A stretch of 64,000 nt of DNA from Branchiostoma lanceolatum (Eukaryota; Chordata; Leptocardii; Amphioxiformes; Branchiostomatidae): positions 22,113,193 to 22,177,192 of the forward strand of contig NC_089723.1 of assembly GCF_035083965.1 (NCBI RefSeq), in the 5' to 3' direction. The notes beneath the pieces are model-generated. The model did no database searches. It was not told where the DNA came from and saw only the letters and a program-made list of their open reading frames with translations. Of this stretch, positions 9,974 to 21,796 are shown piece by piece. Made by a program: the position numbers and the translations under genes. Every line of letters begins with the position of its first letter. Positions within the stretch are counted from its first letter, which is position 1.

Positions 9974-12900
9974 TCACATGCCGTCGTTTCCAGGTGCCTG
10001 CTGTGCCTGCTGTGCCGCCTGGTCCGGCTGGGGAATCTGGGCTTGTCCAAACAACCTGTGGGACAAATCAAGAGAAATAAACATTATAAGTGGTTAATTG
10101 TAGACTGATTTCTCGTACTAAAGTTCACTGTGACACTCACGAGCAAAGTTGCTTTGGTCAGGTCATTATTTGCGTATGTCAGTTTTTGGTGAAAAGGTTA
10201 AAATCATACACTTTTTTTTTATCTGCACAACCACCCCCCCCCATTAAAATCGGTCGACAAATTACCAATCGAAGCAGAGATATGAACTACGTGCAGATAA
10301 GAAGTCAAGATAAAGAAAATAAAAACAAATGGAATATTGGTACAAATGTACAGCCACGAGTGCTATGGTTTTTTTTCTCTTACAGTTTCATGTAGGCAGC
10401 AATAAGAGAGTTGTTGGTTAACGTTTTTTCAGCTTGAAGCAACTGGAAGTAACAGTTTTACTTCAATTTGCATGTTATGTTTTGACATGGTTAGGCAGAG
10501 CTTTGGGGCTTGTCTATTCCACAGAAAATAAATGTATCAAGCATCAGGTCACAGCAAGTACATGGATGATATCAGCGCGCTCATCAATTTTCGCCTGATT
10601 TTGAAAAGAATCCCATTCAGAGATGGTCAATATGTCTTTCCAAAATGGGAAATATGTCGTGTTGTAGCCTTAATTGTAATTGTAATTCTAGAAGTTTCAC
10701 TTTATTGAATACAGGAATAAAAGACCTGTTGGTTGTTATACCATATTTGTCTATTCAATTCTTTTTACAATGATTATGGTGTCTAATTTGGCCACCTTCT
10801 TTTTCGCCATCTTGTTTTCCTCGCCATCCTTTTCTGTTTTAGGATTCAATTTGAAGTTGATGTCATCCATGAAAATTACTTGTTGTGGCCTCATAGAGTT
10901 GCCTGTTTACCTCATCTCCTCCCCTTCCAACAGCTTCCTGTAAGCTGCTATTTCAATGTCCAGCGCCATTTTGACGTTCATCAGCTCCTGGTAGTTGGTG
11001 AGATTCTGGGCCATCTCCAGCTTCATCTTCTCGATCTGCGCCTCCCGTTTCCCGATGGACTGCCTGTATCCTTCAACCTCCTTCAGCATACAGGTCTCTG
11101 TCAGCTTTAGGCTGTCTTCTAAAGCACCGTTCTGTCAGGAATACAACATAATATATTGGTAAATGATACAGAACATAACACTAACTCTTAGGCAGAAAAG
11201 CAGATATTGGAGAGTCAATAGTTTAGAGACAGGCAGAAATATATAACTAATGGCAATTTACACATCACTCGTTTGAATACAATATTATCAGTCTTATAAT
11301 CCAGTTTAAACATGGTTGAGACATTTGATCACTTTTATAGATATACTAAATACACAACAGAAATAGTTTGTGCCCACGTGTGTTCGGAGATCAGAGGTCT
11401 TGTAGAAGGAAGTATGACTGTTTATGTCCAAAAAAATGTTGAAAAGTCCACAGGCTACCTCACAACACTTATGTTGACAGCATCACACACTCACCTTGCT
11501 CCTGATAGCCTCGGAATCGGCCCTTATGGTGCTGAGCTTCTTTTGGAATTCAGCCACTTCTGTCCTGGCGGCTGCTAGAGCCTCGCTGTCTTTCTCACGT
11601 AGCAGGGCTATCTCCGCAAACTGTCACATATAGCAGCAAAGACAAGTAATCACATATCATTAGTTCCATTGGTGAAGCTAATCATATACTATCATATGGT
11701 TATATATGGTAAAAACTAGTATAAACATTGGCCATTTCAGAATACGGGTTGAAGACTTCATTATATTATCAAACACTGATTCCGGCATCATTTGCCTTGT
11801 GTAACTGGCCTTGGACATAAGACATCAGCTTCGTAGGTCCGCTTTGTGGCTGGTCATACTGCATGAATGTTGCACATTAGATTACGACTTGCCCTACCTA
11901 AACCTTTGCATGTCTACACGCTACTCCCAGCGTCGTTTTTCAGATCTTCTTGGTATTTCTACAACTACAAAGCTGTCTCCTGAAAAGAGGATATTTCTTA
12001 AGCACAAGCGTTCTGTATTAGCCCCATATTTTCTTACCTTCTCCTTGTACTTGGCTTCGGCATCTTGCTTGTTCGCCTGTCCGATCGTCTCGTACTGTTC
12101 ACGGATCTCCTTCAGGGTGTCGCTGAGATCTGGTCCAGTCATCACCGGCTGCTGAGACTCTATCTTAGTCACAGTCAGAGCCAACTCTTCCTGCAGAACT
12201 GTCATCTCCTGTAAAATGTGCCCATATTCATAAAGCGTTCGTGTGGCGTAACGGCAGGGTGTTGGGCCCAGAGTCCATGAAGTTCCGGGTTTCAATCTTA
12301 TCATTTCACCGATCTTGTGCCCGTAAATTGCAAAAAATAATCAGGAAATGATACTAATGTCGTAGAAAGACAAAGTCAATTCCAAATTTAAAAAAAAAAA
12401 AAAAGATGTGAAAGAACAGAAAATCTATTGTATGGTATACCATACTCTGTGTGTTTAGTCATTTGTTCAATCTTCCTGACCAGTTTTAATGATGAATGAA
12501 TACAACTTTTTTTGCTAAACTTTTTTATTCACACACTCGCGTCATGAGTTTTGGGGTTGCCGGAGGATGGCATCCATATAATCGAGTCAATATATGGCTT
12601 TACTTGCAACTAAATTACATACAGACAGACTAGCTTACCTCCGAGTGAGTCTTCCTCACAAACTCAATCTCTTCCTGTGCGACCGCCAGCCTGCTCTCAA
12701 AGCCCGCACGCGCCGCTGTGATGATTTCCAGTTCCTAAAAAAGTATGGATTATTTTAAGGTGGTAAAGTAAAACGTTCTTTATACCCCATTCCTCGAGGA
12801 CGGCGCTCTCGCCGCGCGCTCTATGCGACCTCAGCGCTCAACGAATTTCATTTTTTTTTTTAAAACGAACTTTTTACGCTTTGTGCGTTTTGTTGTCTTT

Positions 12901-13666
12901 TCAGTCATACTTCTACGTTGCATAATATTCCAATTAAGTAATCAAGGATTAGACAAATCTGACGTAGTAAGGGGAAGAAGCTTACCATCTTGTGCTTCTC
13001 AATGTCAGCCTTCAGCTCTGAGCGCACTGATATCTGGTCCTCGCACCTATAACAAAACACGTGGACCATGCTTAGTAACGTTAATAACCGACCGACTGAC
13101 CAACAGACCGACCGACCCACCGATTAGCAAGCCAACCAACCAACCAACCAACCAACCAACCAACCAACCGACCAACCAACCAACCAACCAACTAACCAAC
13201 CAACGTCATACCAACCAATGCGATGAAGAAATAAAGGAACAATTTGTTGAAACCTTGAAATGCCAAGAAATGCGTAGTTAATTGAAAGTAATGAATTTGA
13301 AAGTAATGATATAACGTACTTTCCCTGCCACTCCTCCGCCTGTGTCTGCCAGCTGTTCCTCTCCACCTCCACCTGGGCCTTCTCCTTCGACAGCTCGTCC
13401 ACCTTAGTCCGCAGCTCCTTCAGCATCTCTTCGAACTTTGCCTTGTCGACGGGGGCGGCTTTGACCTGGGCGGCCTGCAGCTGAATCTCCAGGGTGGCGT
13501 TGCTCTCGTTCAGGGCTCGCACCCTGTCGATGTAGGTAGCGAAGCGGTCGTTGAGGATGCCGAGCTCTTTCTTCTCGCTGGCGCGGGTCATCCTGGCGTC
13601 GCTGAGAGTTTGTAGCGCGCCTTCGGAAGTGGTTACAACGGTCTTTCGTGACACCTGAGCGGCCAT
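9974..13666 (-). CDS. Cytoplasmic intermediate filament protein, IF gene 2, unit 1
   Basis: This is a complete IF subunit of 367 predicted residues. Minus-strand exons are 13666-13320 (347 bp), 13046-12986 (61), 12734-12639 (96), 12208-12038 (171), 11620-11495 (126), 11131-10911 (221) and 10055-9974 (82). All junctions are GT-AG and the frame is continuous. The short head starts MAAQVSRKT. Coil 1A begins [19 protein letters not shown]. Coil 2 ends [15 protein letters not shown]. The tail starts RLFGQAQ, is rich in Gln and Ala, and ends GNDGM. The start was chosen because the AUG has good context (AGCATGG) and the frame upstream is closed in this copy. It converges on GH10. Intron 6 holds a MITE and intron 1 a CCAA array. 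No defect is visible. Confidence 0.93.
10547..10890. mobile_element. PIF/Harbinger-like MITE in intron 6 of IF gene 2, unit 1
   Basis: This 344-bp element has inverted ends, GGTCACAGCAAGTA on the left and TACTTGTTGTGGCC (plus-strand reading) on the right. TCA directly flanks both ends, giving a 3-bp target duplication of TNA type. The subterminal motif CATGGATGATATCAGCGCG is echoed inverted at the other end. No transposase is present. The element occupies the same site in unit 2 (38923-39261). Confidence 0.65.
13130..13204. repeat. (CCAA)n microsatellite in intron 1 of IF gene 2, unit 1
   Basis: About 75 bases of CCAA repeats carry occasional G substitutions. The array is shorter in unit 2 (about 41499-41563). 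Open frames across it encode simple Thr-Asn-Gln-Pro or Gly-Trp-Leu-Val repeats and are not genes. Confidence 0.9.
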
Positions 13667-14811
13667 GCTTTCCTGGTGTGAGCTTCGAACAGGCCTGGAG
13701 GAGAACTGGCTGTCAGAACCTGGACGGTCTTACTAGAGAGCCGTAGACGGTGGGTTCTGAGCTATACCGGCCAGCGGGTGTTTAAGCCTTTGAGCCGTCC
13801 ATATTTGTTTAAGTTCATCAGTGTAACCACCCTCTGTCAATCATTGAGTCAAGAAGGCGTTTCATTGGTGATGTGTTGTGTACAGTGATGCGGGAGGGTC
13901 CCTGTGCATATAAGTGTTGAAGAAGCCACCAGAAATGGCCTAAAATGCAGACAGATGTCATTGACTAATGATGTCCGGTCAAGAGCTGACTAGGACGATG
14001 TGCGGGGCATTCCGGAACCCAAATATGTGGGGCAATCAAATAGCCAATGTAAAGGATGAAGACAGCCTTCTATTTATGAACTTTGAGATTTGAAAAAGAT
14101 GTACCCACGTCTACGATGAATTTAGAATGCATTTATGGCTGTAACCTCTCCATGAACCTTTACCTCTGGCCTCCGAGGCTTCGGGAAATTAAGGAGGTCA
14201 TGTCTTAGGAATCAGAGAGTTGCAATCCTCTACAGCACGGCACTTTAAGACCTTGACATAATAAGTAATTCCGGGGTACTGTAGGCGTTCATTGCTGTAC
14301 GGACGTATTTTTTATACTTTGTAGGAAGGATGATACGAGTAACTGGAAAACAAAGGTAAAGTAGTGTGTTATTGTACCAAATGTTAAATTTATGTTACGT
14401 TTCAATTCAATATATACCACTGGACACGTTATCTGAGAAATACCAGACGCTTCATGTGTCCGGATCCGTACAGCATCCTTTCTCTTTGATCAAAATTTTT
14501 TTTATCATTCGTTCCTGGATGCCTAACCTTCATAAAAGTACTGAATAGATGTTTAGGATTCGTAATGTTTAAATATCGTTATCCGTAAATGGAGTATGAG
14601 GGGTATCAAAGGGTTGGGTTCGCAGTATGAAACAAATGCAATGTAGAGGGCACAATGTTGACATATAAGTTCTGTTATTTGGGGTAATCAAATGTTTGAT
14701 GTAGTTTCCATACCACTGTGGAGATTCTGCGCAAACTTTTTACGCTGGATCAAACCTTATTCGTTCATATTTATCTTCGTTGTGTATTTTGAATCTCTGA
14801 TTTATGTCTTA
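13667..14811. other. 5' flank of IF gene 2 and start of the spacer, unit 1
   Basis: No gene was found. The first 370 bases upstream of the IF gene 2 start are almost identical to unit 2 and probably hold its promoter. A TATA-like stretch, TTATATGC on the minus strand, lies near 13908-13915, about 245 bases before the AUG; its role is unproven. Past about 14060 the similarity to unit 2 drops sharply. Confidence 0.4.
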
Positions 14812-15601
14812 GGCCACAGCAAGTAAATTTTATGGATGACATCCTCCGCAGACTCCAAAATTAATGAGATAGGGCGAAAAAAAAACAAGGCGGGCAAAAA
14901 AACAAGATTCCAATATTTTCAAATTTCGAGATCATAAATCTTGTTAAACAAGAATTAAGGCGACGACATATGATATCATGACCAACAGGTCTTTTATTCC
15001 TGTATTCAACCAATGAGGTTTCATATATAATATAAAACCCCCTTGATTCAACAGTAGACATGTCCTTGTAGATGTGTATACATCATCTCAATAGACTAAC
15101 TACAACAAATGCAGAAAAGAGCTTGTTGTACCATCATCTGAAGCAATTACACTGGGTATTCATATGCGATGAAACACCTTGTGTATACAGCTCAATTAAC
15201 TAGAACCCCCCCCCCCCCATTATTTATATAATGTCCGTGCTAGAAAAAATGTAGAAAACAGCTTGTTATTATACCATCATGGTCAGGAACTACACTGGGT
15301 ATTCATATGCAACGAAACACCTTAGACTGTCAACATTAAACTGTTCTTGAAGATGTGTATACAGGTCAATTAACTAGAACAAATGCAGAAAACAGCTTGT
15401 CATACCATCATGGGCAGGAACTACACTGGGTATTCATATGCAATGAAACACCTTAGAGTGTCAACGTTTACTACATATTTGCCAATTTTTGGCATGTTGA
15501 CCACCGTCGGAGGGCAATGAAATTTCTTGTTTTTTATTTCGAAATCAGGCGAAAATTAATGAGCGCGCTGATGTCATCCATAAAAATTACTTGCTGTGGC
15601 C
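14812..15601. mobile_element. PIF/Harbinger-like MITE, insertion specific to unit 1
   Basis: This 790-bp element starts GGCCACAGCAAGTAA and ends TTACTTGCTGTGGCC, flanked on both sides by TTA (14809-14811 and 15602-15604). The subterminal motifs ATGGATGACATC and GATGTCATCCAT form part of the inverted repeat. The interior has three imperfect direct repeats, near 15105, 15250 and 15385, each containing ACTGGGTATTCATATGC. The matching unit 2 site near 43137 lacks the element. It is the same family as 10547-10890. Confidence 0.7.
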
Positions 15602-15604
15602 TTA

Positions 15605-17170
15605 GACAAAATTCTGCAAAATCCTGTACAACGCCTCAACGGAAGGAAACGTGGGGAAATTTACGGTCTTTGAAGTGCCAGTATCATAGTATGTAGGGCA
15701 GGTAAATGTTTGATGTGGACACAGTGTTGAATTTGACACGATGCCTGGGAATCTTAAGAATCACATGTACGTAATGTATCAATAATACACTCGGACCACT
15801 TAAATTGCTAGATTGCTGTGCACACTTGCACACCAAGCTTCAAATTTTTAAAAAGTTGCCAAGAGCAAGGCGCATAGGGAATGACGGTGTCAGTGAATCT
15901 GTCGCAGTTTTCACGCAACCAAATGCTCTTTCCAAATCGATAGTTGCGAAATTGTTATAAATTTACTTTTAGACATTGCATTAGTCATATCCATGTGACT
16001 GCCGGTTAACACTTGCCCGACTCAGTAGATACAAAATGATATACTGTAACAGTAATTGTTTTTACTGACTTGAAGACTGTGCGCCCAAAAGCAGCGGTTC
16101 AGAACATACCTTCAGACAATGTCTGAACACTTCAGTAACTGACGTAAAACGTAACATGATTTCATTATAATGTTTCTGGCCGCTGTCCTTCTTGATTATC
16201 ATACCTTGGTGTTATCTTCAAATTCCTAAAGGCCTCAAAGATGTCCAGAAGTAATGATATGATTACATTTACAACCGGGACCCGGCCGGGCTTTTTGCGG
16301 AAACGAGAAAAGGTATACATCGATAAATAGTCATAGATTATGCTAATTACCATTCTTAAACGTTTCGGGTAATCATACTTTTCGTTCCCGCAAACTGCCC
16401 GGTCGGTTTGTGACCATAGCATACGACCGGTATGGCATCAGATAATTAGTCAAGATGTCTGAAATCATACACTGAGTTATGGTAGGGTCACATTTCCTAA
16501 CCGGGGCCCGGTCGGGCTGTTTGCGGAAACGCAAAATCAAAGTGTATGTCAATAAATTTGCACACGCTATGCTCTTAGATGATTTTGAGTACGTTTTGTG
16601 TTTTTGTTGTCTTTAATATCATACTTTTCGCTCCCAAAGACTACCCGGCCGGGCCCCGGATTTGAAATGTGACCCTAGCATAAACGGTTGATGAAGGACA
16701 TACTTAGATGTCTTCTGTATGCAGTTTGAACCCTACAACGCACATAATAGTAGTTCACTTAATACTATATTTTTTAAAGACGTTCACTTGTTAAAGACGA
16801 AATGAATACCTTCGTTCTTGGTATGTTTTATTATAATATTAGGCTCTTGATCCTTTGCTTATGAAACGCTTTCAACATAAAACATAACGTATATCAACAA
16901 CATCTACTCTGACTTTGTAAGCATTAGCACTGGTGCTGAGTTTTAACCTGTTACATTCTAATTGATAATGTAACCTATCTGTGTATGTATCCATGGACAC
17001 CTGAAAATAACAGGTCAAGGGACCTGATCAGTGTATCTACTGGTGAAATAGATAAATGAAGTAAAGTTTGTCGTCATATAGCTTACCATACGCTTAGTTA
17101 ACACATGATGGAAAACATGTTTTCTGTTTGTCTAAAAACGTCTAATCGTCTAAAAATACATCAATGTTCC
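15605..17170. other. Intergenic spacer with small MITEs, unit 1
   Basis: There is no recognisable gene. Two related MITEs lie at about 16260-16424 and 16477-16683, described separately. The remainder aligns loosely with unit 2 at 43138-45780, with many substitutions and indels, as expected of unconstrained spacer. Confidence 0.4.
16477..16683. mobile_element. Short MITE with 20-bp inverted ends, unit 1
   Basis: The left end TTATGGTAGGGTCACATTTC and right end GAAATGTGACCCTAGCATAA are inverse complements at 19 of 20 positions. Further inside, GGGGCCCGGTCGGGC pairs with GCCCGGCCGGGCCCC-like sequence. A degenerate relative precedes it at about 16260-16424. Neither is at the matching place in unit 2. 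Confidence 0.65.
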
Positions 17171-17934
17171 AATAGACCGATCCCAAAGCCACGCCCCCTG
17201 TTCGATTCGAACACCTCCGTCAAAAACAGGGTTTGACGGACCAAACATGGCCGCCGCGGCTAGTTTGAAAATAATGCCACTGACTTCGGTTTAGCTTTTG
17301 TGGCACTGAAACCCTTTCAGAGCGGGCCAAATAATAATGCTATGTATTCTTTGTTGAAGGCTGTATCCACCGGGTAGAGTTGTTTAAGGAGGGAGTAGAT
17401 GTAGTTGCGGTGAGAGCGTAATGTTTTCGGTCAATGTTAAAGCAGTATGCGCCGCATAGCTTTCCCTTGTCGGTGGGCATCAGCGCCCAGTTTCTGACAA
17501 GCAGCCGATGCACGTGTAAAACAGGGTTCATATATCTGTGACAGGGTTCCCACTGTATTGACTGCATGCATAACAGCTGCATGGTATTTAGTAACTAAGA
17601 ATTAAAATGCATCCTTTTACTTCCCTGTTCACTTTCAAGTTAGCCAGTTTCACACACCAGTAACTGAAGAGACGAAACTCTGCGCTAGCGGACTTTGTAG
17701 TAGTCAGCATGTAGTACAAGTTTCTTCTCCTTGAGTGCCCGATCTATTTTCTTTTTAAATTCGTTTTTGTTCTGAGCATGCATTCAACCAATACAGTTGA
17801 AAGCCTGTCCCAGATATACGTACCCTGCTTTACACGTGCCATTTCTGCCCCACCAACGCTGTTTTTGACGGAGGTCAGGGGGCTCTATGGGTCTTCTATT
17901 CGTTCGATATGGTGTTCGACTGGATCGGTCTATT
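17171..17934. mobile_element. Non-autonomous DNA element with 13-bp perfect TIRs, unit 1
   Basis: The ends AATAGACCGATCC and GGATCGGTCTATT are perfect inverted repeats. A second inverted pair, TCCGTCAAAAACAG and CTGTTTTTGACGGA-like sequence, lies inside. The interior carries an 80-codon minus frame at 17340-17582 that I do not recognise. Unit 2 lacks the element; its flanks there join near 45785. Confidence 0.6.
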
Positions 17935-19079
17935 TTGAATTCAAATTTTATTGTTGAATATAGTCATACTTTTCAATATGCAGGAACAGTTTTGTCTGGC
18001 TCTTATCATGTAATTATCAAGAAATCATCTAGTATTCAAGTGATCGCAGCTGTAACGTTTTCAATGTTTTTATTCTTCAATTTACAAAGCAATCGCACAA
18101 TGACATGCACAAGATAACATACAAAATAGTTGAAGTATATTGTGACAGAGTTGCAATTCCATACTCGTTATCTTTTCAGTTGAATACCGGTCTCTGGAGA
18201 TACTGATTATCCATGTCGGTTGACTGGCTAATTTAGTAAACCCAAAAATGCACATTGTACGACCGACATTTGTCAGAACTAAATATCTTTAACTACACAA
18301 GTTGGTAAATCCATTACATATCTCAACATTTAAAGTCTGTTCGTGCAATGCTTGTAAGCCAGTGAAGCTGCGAATAAAATGCTTGATTTACGTATCTTTG
18401 TTACTTTTGATACTTGCTTCTGCTTTTCTTATGACCGATCATGGCGAAGACAAGGAGGTTCGCAATGAGACGGTCGAGTTGCCTAATAATGAATTGTCGT
18501 TCGATTAGCATTGGCAATGCTTTGATGTTCAACATCTGTCACAGTTGTTGGATTCAGCACACAATGTAGACATCCTACTGCTCCGGTTATGCTTAAAGGT
18601 TCAATGATCCGAGGATGACCTGCGAGGCAATAAGCAAGTAGGTGAATTAGACAGTTCAAACAATGAGATGTGATAGAGATATGTGACTCTGATTGTTGAG
18701 GTTCTGGACCAAATAGTTTGGGGTATAACATTTATTGTATCGTCGATGCTATAGGTGTAAACAACATTTCCTTTAGTCATTCTTTATTAATTTAAAAGGT
18801 GCTCACTGCAAGATTGGGACGATGTTAGCGTCAGTTTCCTGGGCATTTATTAACACATTACGTTGAATCAAGCTTATGGCGTTGTACAGCTATTTAGGGA
18901 GTAATATGAACATGTAGAAAAACTGCTGTTTTCATCCATGGCCAGCTAGCGTGTATTTATTTGTACCACAAAAAAAAAGGGACGTTGGTGCGGGTTGCCT
19001 AGGCACACTGACATACATTCATAGTTTTACTGACCTTCTCGTTGTGTGCGAGTTACATTGGTCTGCAGCATGTACAGTA
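17935..19079. other. 3' flank of IF gene 3, unit 1
   Basis: There is no confident gene. A minus-strand AATAAA (TTTATT on plus, 18956-18961) about 120 bases past the IF gene 3 stop could end its transcript. A 68-codon plus frame at 18302-18508 with a hydrophobic stretch is broken by indels in unit 2, so it was not called. Confidence 0.4.
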
Positions 19080-21796
19080 TTAGAATATTCCCCTCTGGGT
19101 GGTCATCGTTATTTGTTGGACACCGGTAGATGAAGATGACGAGCTCTGCGAATAGAAGTCAAAGCTAAGTCATGTTTTATTTAATCAACTACGTCTACAA
19201 CGTAAAAGACTTTGATGTCCTTGAGAATTGTTTCTCTTTCACTTTATGTACAGTTTTGGGTTATCAACTTCTCATTACGTCTTGATTAAAGATTCCCTGC
19301 TCCACAAAACCTTAAATTCCTTCCAAAGTCTTGTTTTATCCAAGAAGAGGTTGTTGCAGGGAAGATTTTGACTTTCTTAATTATATGCCCCGCTTTCCTG
19401 TCCGAACACCTCAACAACCTGTCGGAGACTCAAAGTCCTTCCCCGTGCCCCTAAGTTCAGCTATCACTGAATTGGTGAAGGAGATGGTTGTTGGGGAGTT
19501 TGGATACAAACAGGGTGCATCATAAGAATGTCACAACCTTCACAATCAAGCTCTGCTAGAGAGAAACTTCACCTGGCTTTGCAGGGTCTCAGTGCTGGTC
19601 ATGACGGTGTTGAGCTGGCCTCGCAGCTCAGACAACTCCTTACGGGAGGTGATGAGTTCACCCCTGGCGGCCAGCATCGTCTTGCTGTCCCGCTCCCGTT
19701 CGAGCTCAAGCTCGGTGAACTGTGAGGAAACACAAACAGGAAGATTGTACCTCAAGTCAGTTGCTAGTAATGGACATTCACTGCTGGTATACTTTCATTT
19801 CAATGACTTCGTGTTGGCGTAGCGGTTAAGGTGTTTGTCACGTAATACGACTTTCCAATTTCTACCCAGGTGTAAAAATGGGTGCCATACTCCAGTTGAG
19901 GAGGCAAAAATCGATGAAAGGAGAGCGTCGGGCTTTGCCTTCCAACCGTGCCCTAAAAACAGTGGATAACAACGTTAACCCACTGCTTCTACGGCATGCC
20001 TTCATTTTATACTTCCATTCTTTGAATCAATACTGACAAACCTGCTACATTTTGTTACAAAACTGCCAGTTTTTTTGTTTGTTTCTGACCAGAAATTCTC
20101 TTGGCTTTATCACAGCAAACATAACATAGCCATCAAAACAAATGTCAAAGATCCCGATGCAAGGCAACACAGCAAGCAATTTTTTGTGTTTCACCTTCTC
20201 CTTGTACTTGGCCTCTGCTTCCTCCTGAGTGTCCCGGCAGAAGTTATCGTAGATCTGCCGCAGGTCATACAGCTCGGCGATGACGTCAGGTCCAGCTTCC
20301 TGGGTCTGCTCCACTGCGACAATGGACAGGCTCTGGTTCAACTGGTCTTGAAGTTGTTTCAGTTCCTGCAATTCACAATTAGGAACTCATGGGAATATCC
20401 AGATTTATGACATTTCCAAGGCATAGATAGCTCATTGTTCTACCCGGTTAGGCCCCCATTTTACCGGACGGCGAACGCGCTTCGACCTCGCTGTACCATT
20501 ATATGGATTTGTGTTACTTTTGCCTTTTGAACTGGAGTATTATGCATAATGTAAAAGTATGGCTGAAAAGACAACAAAACACACAAAGCGTAAAAAGATC
20601 CCTTTTATACACAATAAATTCGTCAACTCGCTCGATCGGTCGCGGCGAGGTCGCAATGAGGTCGCCGGCCTAGTGGAACGTAGCTAAGTGTAAGTAGTAT
20701 AACTATAATAAGCAATGAATGAATGACGCATGTTGTCACTCCGTGGCCTGAAGCAATACTAACACCAATATTGTAAAATTGACACGTAACGTTACCTGCT
20801 TGTGAACCGTCACCATGAAATCGATCTCTTCCTGCATAGTAGCAAGCTTATTCTGGAGGTCCACACGTATCAGTGTAACAGCGTACAGGTCCTAGAGGAA
20901 GAAAACAATGTCAAGTAGATAACTCCTTCCTATCTATGCTTTGCAGATAAACAGGAGGAATATTGTACAGTAAGACATTCCAAACATGGTAAGCACAAGA
21001 ATCAGATCCATGATTTTATTGGGTATCGACCTGACATGTTAGCATAGGACTTACTTTATTGAGCTTTGCAACCTCAGTATTAAGCTCGGCGTGCCAGGCC
21101 GCCTCGTCCTCCCACCTGTGTAGCAACAAACAGTCAGCAAACATTCAGTATATAGTTGATAACACAGATGGAAACAATCATTTCAACTACTCGACACCTT
21201 CTCTTGCCAACTGTACACTCAGGTAGTGAGCGTTTCTTACACCCAGCACTAGCCACATTTCTTTTCTTCCATGGAAATGTTACGCTTACAAGACAGGCCT
21301 TACTGAATAAATCGGAGCTTGTGCCAAAACAATCTTACTTTTTCTTATATTCCTCAGCCTGATCCCTCCATTTGTTCCTCTCCAGCACCATTTTGGCCTT
21401 GTCTTCGGACAGCTCGTCGACCAGCTTCCGCAGGTCTTTGGTCTCCTTCTCGTACAGCGCCTTCGTGTGTGCCGTCGTCTCAGTCGCCTGTAGCTTCAGA
21501 ACCTGCACCTCCAGGGCGGAGTTGCGTTGTTGGAGGGAGCGCATATTCTGGATGTAGGAGGCGAAGCGGTTGTTCAGGGAGGACAGTTCCTCCTTCTCTT
21601 GGGACCGGGCCTTGCGGGCGCCGGCCATGGTCTGCAGCGCGCCGCCCGCCCCTCCCAGCGAAGTGATGACATTGCCCGCTCTGATGGACCGTGTTCTTGC
21701 CTTGAACGATTCGGCTTCGCCTCTGTCGGCCAGAGAGGATCTCACAGAGCTACGAATCGCCTCGCTCGTTTTCGGTTGAGTCGTTACGACGGACAT
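19080..21796 (-). CDS. Intermediate filament protein lacking the coil-2 end exon, IF gene 3, unit 1
   Basis: Minus-strand exons are 21796-21339 (458 bp), 21115-21055 (61), 20891-20796 (96), 20365-20195 (171), 19719-19573 (147) and 19145-19080 (66), giving 332 predicted residues. The head of about 75 residues starts MSVVTTQPKTSEAIRSS. Coil 1A is LNNRFASYIQNMRSLQQRN, which resembles type II keratins. Exon 5 is 21 bp longer than in IF genes 1 and 2, one heptad. No equivalent of the 221-bp exon with YRKLLEGEE was found in the 427-bp intron that follows, nor elsewhere in the spacer. Exon 5 ends in phase 0 and the tail exon starts in phase 0 after GCAG, so they join in frame to a Ser-rich tail ending TTQRGIF. 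The protein may be unable to assemble normally. Head-to-head with IF gene 1 of unit 2. Confidence 0.8.

Noticed and set aside
12823-13281. 152-codon plus frame with Thr-Asn-Gln-Pro repeats, and the minus frame 13124-13666 extended into intron 1
   Set aside because: Both run through the CCAA microsatellite and intron of IF gene 2. The real exon ends at a GT donor at 13319-13318.
18302-18508. Small 68-codon frame with a hydrophobic segment in the unit 1 spacer
   Set aside because: The paralogous unit 2 sequence near 46240-46440 is frameshifted, and no splice context or homologue was recognised.
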